Virus record (IMG/VR): IMGVR_UViG_3300013126_000207
Coordinates: 1 to 26,465 of that record
Strand: one strand, 5' to 3'
Length of the DNA: 26,465 bases
DNA from: a virus
Part shown: piece by piece, positions 24,056 to 26,465 of the stretch
Layout of the letters: the number at the start of each line of letters is the position of its first letter
How positions within the stretch are numbered: position 1 is the stretch's first letter
The notes under the pieces: model-generated
Databases searched by the model: none
What the model was told of the DNA's origin: nothing
What the model saw: only the letters and a program-made list of their open reading frames with translations
Program-made: the position numbers and the translations under genes

Positions 24056-24739
24056 ATGCACATGAAAACATACAGCGAGAGACTCACGGCAGCCATGCAC
24101 TACGCGGAGCTTAACCAAAGCCAGCTAGCCGAAAAGATCACTAAATTTTTAGGTAAGAAAGTAACGCCGCAATCTATTCAATATTTGTGCGATGCAGACA
24201 AGGCGGCTTCGGGGAGTAAATACTCGGTAGCTATTGCACATGCTTGCGGGGTAAGCGCCGGGTGGTTAGCCAATAATGAAGGGGTAATGATCCCTAAATA
24301 TAACAATGCGAGTTCAGCAAATATAGATACCAGGCGCATTCCGGTATTGAGCAAGATACCCGCAGGAGGAGCAAAGCAAATCGTAGACGCATATCTAATG
24401 GGTGCAGGCATGGAGGACATCGCCACAGACTTGGAGTTAAGCACCTACTCCTTTGCGCTTATTATTGAGGGCGATAGTATGGAGCCTGAGTTCAAGACGG
24501 GAGACAAGGTTATCATCGACCCGCAGATCCTTCCGCGCCCGGGGGATTATGTTGTCGCGAAGTGCAACGGGGACGAAGGTACGTTTAAGAAGTTCAGGCC
24601 TAGAGGCCAGATCAACGGCGTGGAAGTCTTCGAGCTAGTACCATTAAACGAGGATTACCCTACGATCAGATCAGATAGTATAGAATGCAGCGTCATAGGC
24701 ACTATGGTTGAGCATCGTAAATACTACAGGAGGCGGTAA
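24056..24739 (+). CDS. CI-like phage repressor (S24/LexA family)
   Basis: A 227-residue protein with an N-terminal HTH (residues about 6-70; LNQSQLAEKITKF, VTPQSIQYL) and a C-terminal S24 self-cleaving domain. The catalytic Ser141 is in GDSMEPEFKTGD and the Lys in GTFKKF (178 or 179). The Ala103-Gly104 pair in IPAGGAK is the candidate cleavage site, so induction by activated RecA is expected. ATG 24056 follows AGGGA by 11 bases. A second ATG at 24062 lies seven bases after TACGAT (24050-24055), so a leaderless transcript starting there is possible. It maintains lysogeny by binding the TTACAAATTGTTTTGTAA operators. Confidence 0.88.
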   Translation: MHMKTYSERLTAAMHYAELNQSQLAEKITKFLGKKVTPQSIQYLCDADKAASGSKYSVAIAHACGVSAGWLANNEGVMIPKYNNASSANIDTRRIPVLSKIPAGGAKQIVDAYLMGAGMEDIATDLELSTYSFALIIEGDSMEPEFKTGDKVIIDPQILPRPGDYVVAKCNGDEGTFKKFRPRGQINGVEVFELVPLNEDYPTIRSDSIECSVIGTMVEHRKYYRRR

Positions 24740-24740
24740 C

Positions 24741-25076
24741 ATGAGAAAGTTAGTATGGGTTTTACTGTTAGGGATGTCGGGTTGCACTCAGGTTGAGGTA
24801 AAGGAAGCGACAGATGCGGAGAAAAAACAGGTGACTACTATTTACGCGGATTGCTCAGCTCAAGCAATACAAGCAATGGACGACGGAAAATCCGACGCCT
24901 ATACGGTAGCATCCGCAGCCAGTACCGCATGCGGTAGAGAGTTCGAGAACCTTCTTGCGGTTTATAGTAAAGGTCAGACTGGCAGTGCGAAAGTAAAGGT
25001 AAGAGAAAGATTCACAACCCACCGCAAAGAGTGGTTAGTACCTATCGTCTTAAAAGTTCGCAAAGAACCTAAATAG
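24741..25076 (+). CDS. Lipoprotein co-transcribed with the repressor
   Basis: The start is ATG 24741, one base after the repressor's stop, with AGGAGG 8 bases upstream. The 111-residue product begins with MRKLVWVLLLGMSGC, a lipoprotein signal with lipid-carrying Cys15 in an MSGC box. The residue after Cys15 is Thr, not Asp, so outer membrane sorting is expected. Three later Cys and mixed helices follow; no domain is recognised. Being tied to the repressor, it would be made in the lysogen. Genes in this place often alter the host surface or block superinfection; that role is inference. It ends at a TAG inside a hairpin, ahead of a terminator. Confidence 0.8.
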   Translation: MRKLVWVLLLGMSGCTQVEVKEATDAEKKQVTTIYADCSAQAIQAMDDGKSDAYTVASAASTACGREFENLLAVYSKGQTGSAKVKVRERFTTHRKEWLVPIVLKVRKEPK

Positions 25077-25095
25077 TTAACTTATAGGTTAACTA
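25074..25095 (+). repeat. Inverted repeat TAGTTAAC/GTTAACTA at the lipoprotein stop
   Basis: A perfect 8-base-pair inverted repeat around the loop TTATAG. It contains the stop codon and lies five bases before a second hairpin with a U-tract. It probably adds to termination or protects the mRNA end. Confidence 0.5.
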
Positions 25096-25099
25096 TTAG

Positions 25100-25124
25100 C
25101 CCGCTATATGCGGGTTTTATTTTG
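25100..25124 (+). terminator. Rho-independent terminator after the repressor-lipoprotein operon
   Basis: CCCGC and GCGGG form a 5-base-pair GC stem with loop TATAT, followed by TTTTATTTTG. It lies 24 bases after the lipoprotein stop and before the next promoter, isolating the lysogeny transcript from the right-hand operon. Confidence 0.78.
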
Positions 25125-25161
25125 CCTGTAAAAACAAGGCACTACAAAATTTCGTCTTAAA

Positions 25162-25179
25162 TTACAAATTATTTTGTAA
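25162..25179. promoter_or_regulatory. Operator 2 (TTACAAATTATTTTGTAA)
   Basis: It differs by one base from operator 3, starts 34 bases upstream of it and lies just before the -35 box of the right-hand promoter. Paired sites about three helical turns apart suit cooperative repressor binding. Confidence 0.7.
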
Positions 25180-25186
25180 AAAGTGC

Positions 25187-25216
25187 TTGACGTGATTACA
25201 AATTGTTTTGTAAACT
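25187..25216 (+). promoter_or_regulatory. Right-hand operon promoter containing operator 3
   Basis: -35 TTGACG (25187-25192) and -10 TAAACT (25211-25216) have an 18-base spacer. Operator 3, TTACAAATTGTTTTGTAA, spans 25196-25213, covering the spacer and half the -10. The arrangement copies the leftward early promoter. It leads into the LPD29-like gene after a 42-base leader. Confidence 0.72.
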
Positions 25217-25257
25217 ACACCCATCGACTCATTAAACACCTTTCGGAGGGTATCAAA

Positions 25258-25746
25258 ATGAAACAACAATCTACTTGGGCACTAGCAGCCAAACAAATTA
25301 AAAACTACATGAAAGCTAACAACATTGTGGGCAGTGTTACTAGCGAGTCATATTCAATGGGTTCATGTGTACGGGTTTACGTAGAAGACCTTCCACCAGC
25401 GATCAGCAAACAGTTAGAAGAGTTCGCAAAGCAATACCAGTACGGTAACTTTAACGGAATGGAAGACCTATACGAGTACAGCAATAATAGAAAAGACATC
25501 CCGCAAGTTAAGTATGTTTTTGTGAACAACAAACCCTCAGACGAAATGCGTCAGAAAATTTGGGACTTCGCTCGGGGCTTTTACACTGATCTGAGCGATG
25601 CCCCTGCGGATGTTAAAGAAGCCTCTTTGTATAGAAACGTAAACATGCAATGTTACGGCGATCAGATTATTTGGAGACTTTATAGCGCTGGGTACATGGA
25701 TAGCCAGTTTTGGGAGTTTTACCTACCGAAACAGGAGGCCGCGTAA
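25258..25746 (+). CDS. LPD29-like (polyvalent-protein-associated) protein
   Basis: The start is ATG 25258 with GGAGGG 9 bases before; a TTG at 25183 would lie upstream of the promoter's -35. The 162-residue protein has a segment VRVYVEDLPPAISKQL, then QYQYGNFNGMEDLYEYSNN and IPQVKYVFV. That pattern is the hallmark of large-polyvalent-protein-associated domain 29, found alone or fused in phage and plasmid proteins linked to host-defence conflict. Here it stands alone as the lead gene of a repressor-controlled operon. The molecular activity is unknown. No catalytic motif stands out. Confidence 0.75.
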   Translation: MKQQSTWALAAKQIKNYMKANNIVGSVTSESYSMGSCVRVYVEDLPPAISKQLEEFAKQYQYGNFNGMEDLYEYSNNRKDIPQVKYVFVNNKPSDEMRQKIWDFARGFYTDLSDAPADVKEASLYRNVNMQCYGDQIIWRLYSAGYMDSQFWEFYLPKQEAA

Positions 25747-25748
25747 TC

Positions 25749-25877
25749 ATGTGCGCCACGCCCTTAATATCCGGGCTTTCATATTCAGTGAAAGCCTTCG
25801 GCAAAAACTTCACAGTAGCAGCCACCAACGGATCTGACGCAATCGCTAAAGTTATCTACAGGATGATAAACCCATGA
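25749..25877 (+). CDS. Small protein of 42 residues, function unknown
   Basis: ATG 25749 follows the previous stop by two bases and has AGGAGG 10 bases upstream. The product starts MCATPLISGLSYSVKAFGKN and contains NGSDAIAKVI. Its TGA overlaps the next gene's ATG by four bases (ATGA). Position, ribosome site and overlap support a real gene. It resembles short phage proteins with an F.V.A...CDAI-type pattern, none of known function. Confidence 0.65.
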   Translation: MCATPLISGLSYSVKAFGKNFTVAATNGSDAIAKVIYRMINP

Positions 25878-26158
25878 GCCTAAACATACAGATCATGAGC
25901 GCGGAAGAGTTGGCCAGTTGGTACACCCCTAAAACAGAAAGCGAGCAAGCGCTTTTCGATAAGCTAAAAGAAACATTAAACGAAATATCTAACTTTGAAC
26001 AAGACCATAGGCAGGAGCTAGGAGAGTTAGACGACAAAAATACAGAACTTTTAGATCGTATTAAAGAACTGGAAGAAGAACAAGACGAGCTGCGTAATGA
26101 AAAAGCAGACTTAGAAATCGAGTGTAACGACCTAAAAACCTCATTAACTTTAATCTAA
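25874..26158 (+). CDS. Coiled-coil protein of 94 residues, function unknown
   Basis: Residues 1-18 include SAEELASWYTPKT. From about residue 22 on the chain is a highly acidic coiled coil with heptad leucines and few helix breakers (KNTELLDRIKELEEEQDELR, then LEIECNDLKTSL). It overlaps the preceding small gene by four bases. Length and composition point to an oligomerising partner or anti-host decoy; the function is not recognisable. Confidence 0.72.
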   Translation: MSLNIQIMSAEELASWYTPKTESEQALFDKLKETLNEISNFEQDHRQELGELDDKNTELLDRIKELEEEQDELRNEKADLEIECNDLKTSLTLI

Positions 26159-26171
26159 AGAGAAAAACATT

Positions 26172-26465
26172 ATGCAAATCACAGAAGCATTACTTATTGA
26201 AAAGAACGCCAGCTCCGAGGGTAAAACGTGGTTCTTGGCGCACTTCCCGGAAGGTGGCGAGTACCAGGATGTACTTAATAAGGCCGCAGAAACAGACAAA
26301 GCGAGCTATGCACAATGGCTGTTAAATACCTTCGGCAAAACAAATGGGGTGCTTGAAGTAGAAAACATAGAAGGCAATCACTTTTTCTTTGCTGGATCTA
26401 TTCGCGTAACTGGTTCCATTCAACTAACAGGAAGCCTCTATGCTGGCGACGGCATCGAAGCTGGC
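26172..26465 (+). CDS. Beta-repeat protein of the accessory operon (cut by window edge)
   Basis: ATG 26172 is 13 bases after the previous stop, and the frame is open to the window end (98 residues). The N-terminal part (MQITEALLIEKNASSEGKTW) is followed from residue about 71 by repeats of the form GSIxVTG, GSIQLTG, GSLYAGDGIEAG. Such short beta-solenoid repeats occur in phage accessory proteins with strings of GIxAG. The repeats probably continue beyond the window. Function unknown. Confidence 0.75.
   Translation, partial: MQITEALLIEKNASSEGKTWFLAHFPEGGEYQDVLNKAAETDKASYAQWLLNTFGKTNGVLEVENIEGNHFFFAGSIRVTGSIQLTGSLYAGDGIEAG

Overview
The window is a contiguous piece of a temperate, short-tailed (podovirus-type) phage or prophage of a Gram-negative bacterium, most likely a proteobacterium. 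The evidence is a full head-and-tail module in T7-like order, capsid and cement proteins of the Bordetella phage BPP-1 (Bbp17/Bbp16) type, a CI-like S24 repressor facing a Cro/YdaS-like gene, and a lipobox lipoprotein. Base composition is balanced and genes are packed with 1- or 4-base stop/start overlaps. No integrase, lysis gene, tRNA, insertion sequence or CRISPR is visible. The host genus cannot be named from this sequence.

Layout. A switch at about 24.0 kb separates two divergent arms. Leftward (minus strand) come a Cro/YdaS-like regulator, a ribbon-helix-helix candidate, two small proteins (one a 38-residue membrane peptide) and a primase/helicase, each overlapping the next. A non-coding 0.3 kb stretch (20.87-21.12 kb) follows, carrying 12 copies of TGCAACAC, a likely iteron origin. 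Then come a small HTH protein, both terminase subunits, a GNAT-like protein, two proteins sharing a C-terminal TLLG tag, portal, a Bbp19-like protein, scaffold, major capsid protein, cement protein, a 58-residue protein, a frame-broken repeat protein, tail adaptor, tail nozzle, three internal/ejection proteins (the last 2231 residues long, with a zeta-toxin-like kinase and an HELGH peptidase motif) and the start of the tail fibre, cut by the left edge. Rightward (plus strand) come the repressor with a lipoprotein one base behind it, a terminator, then a second operon of small proteins led by an LPD29-like protein, cut by the right edge.

Regulation. An 18-base palindrome, TTACAAATTGTTTTGTAA, occurs inside the leftward promoter and twice at the promoter of the right-hand operon. 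One repressor therefore probably silences both the lytic arm and the accessory operon. A second, unrelated element (TAGGGnTGCkCATA and its surroundings) occurs five times at gene junctions of the leftward arm and divides the virion genes into five blocks. These two elements, the iteron array and the multidomain ejection protein are the most notable parts of the window.
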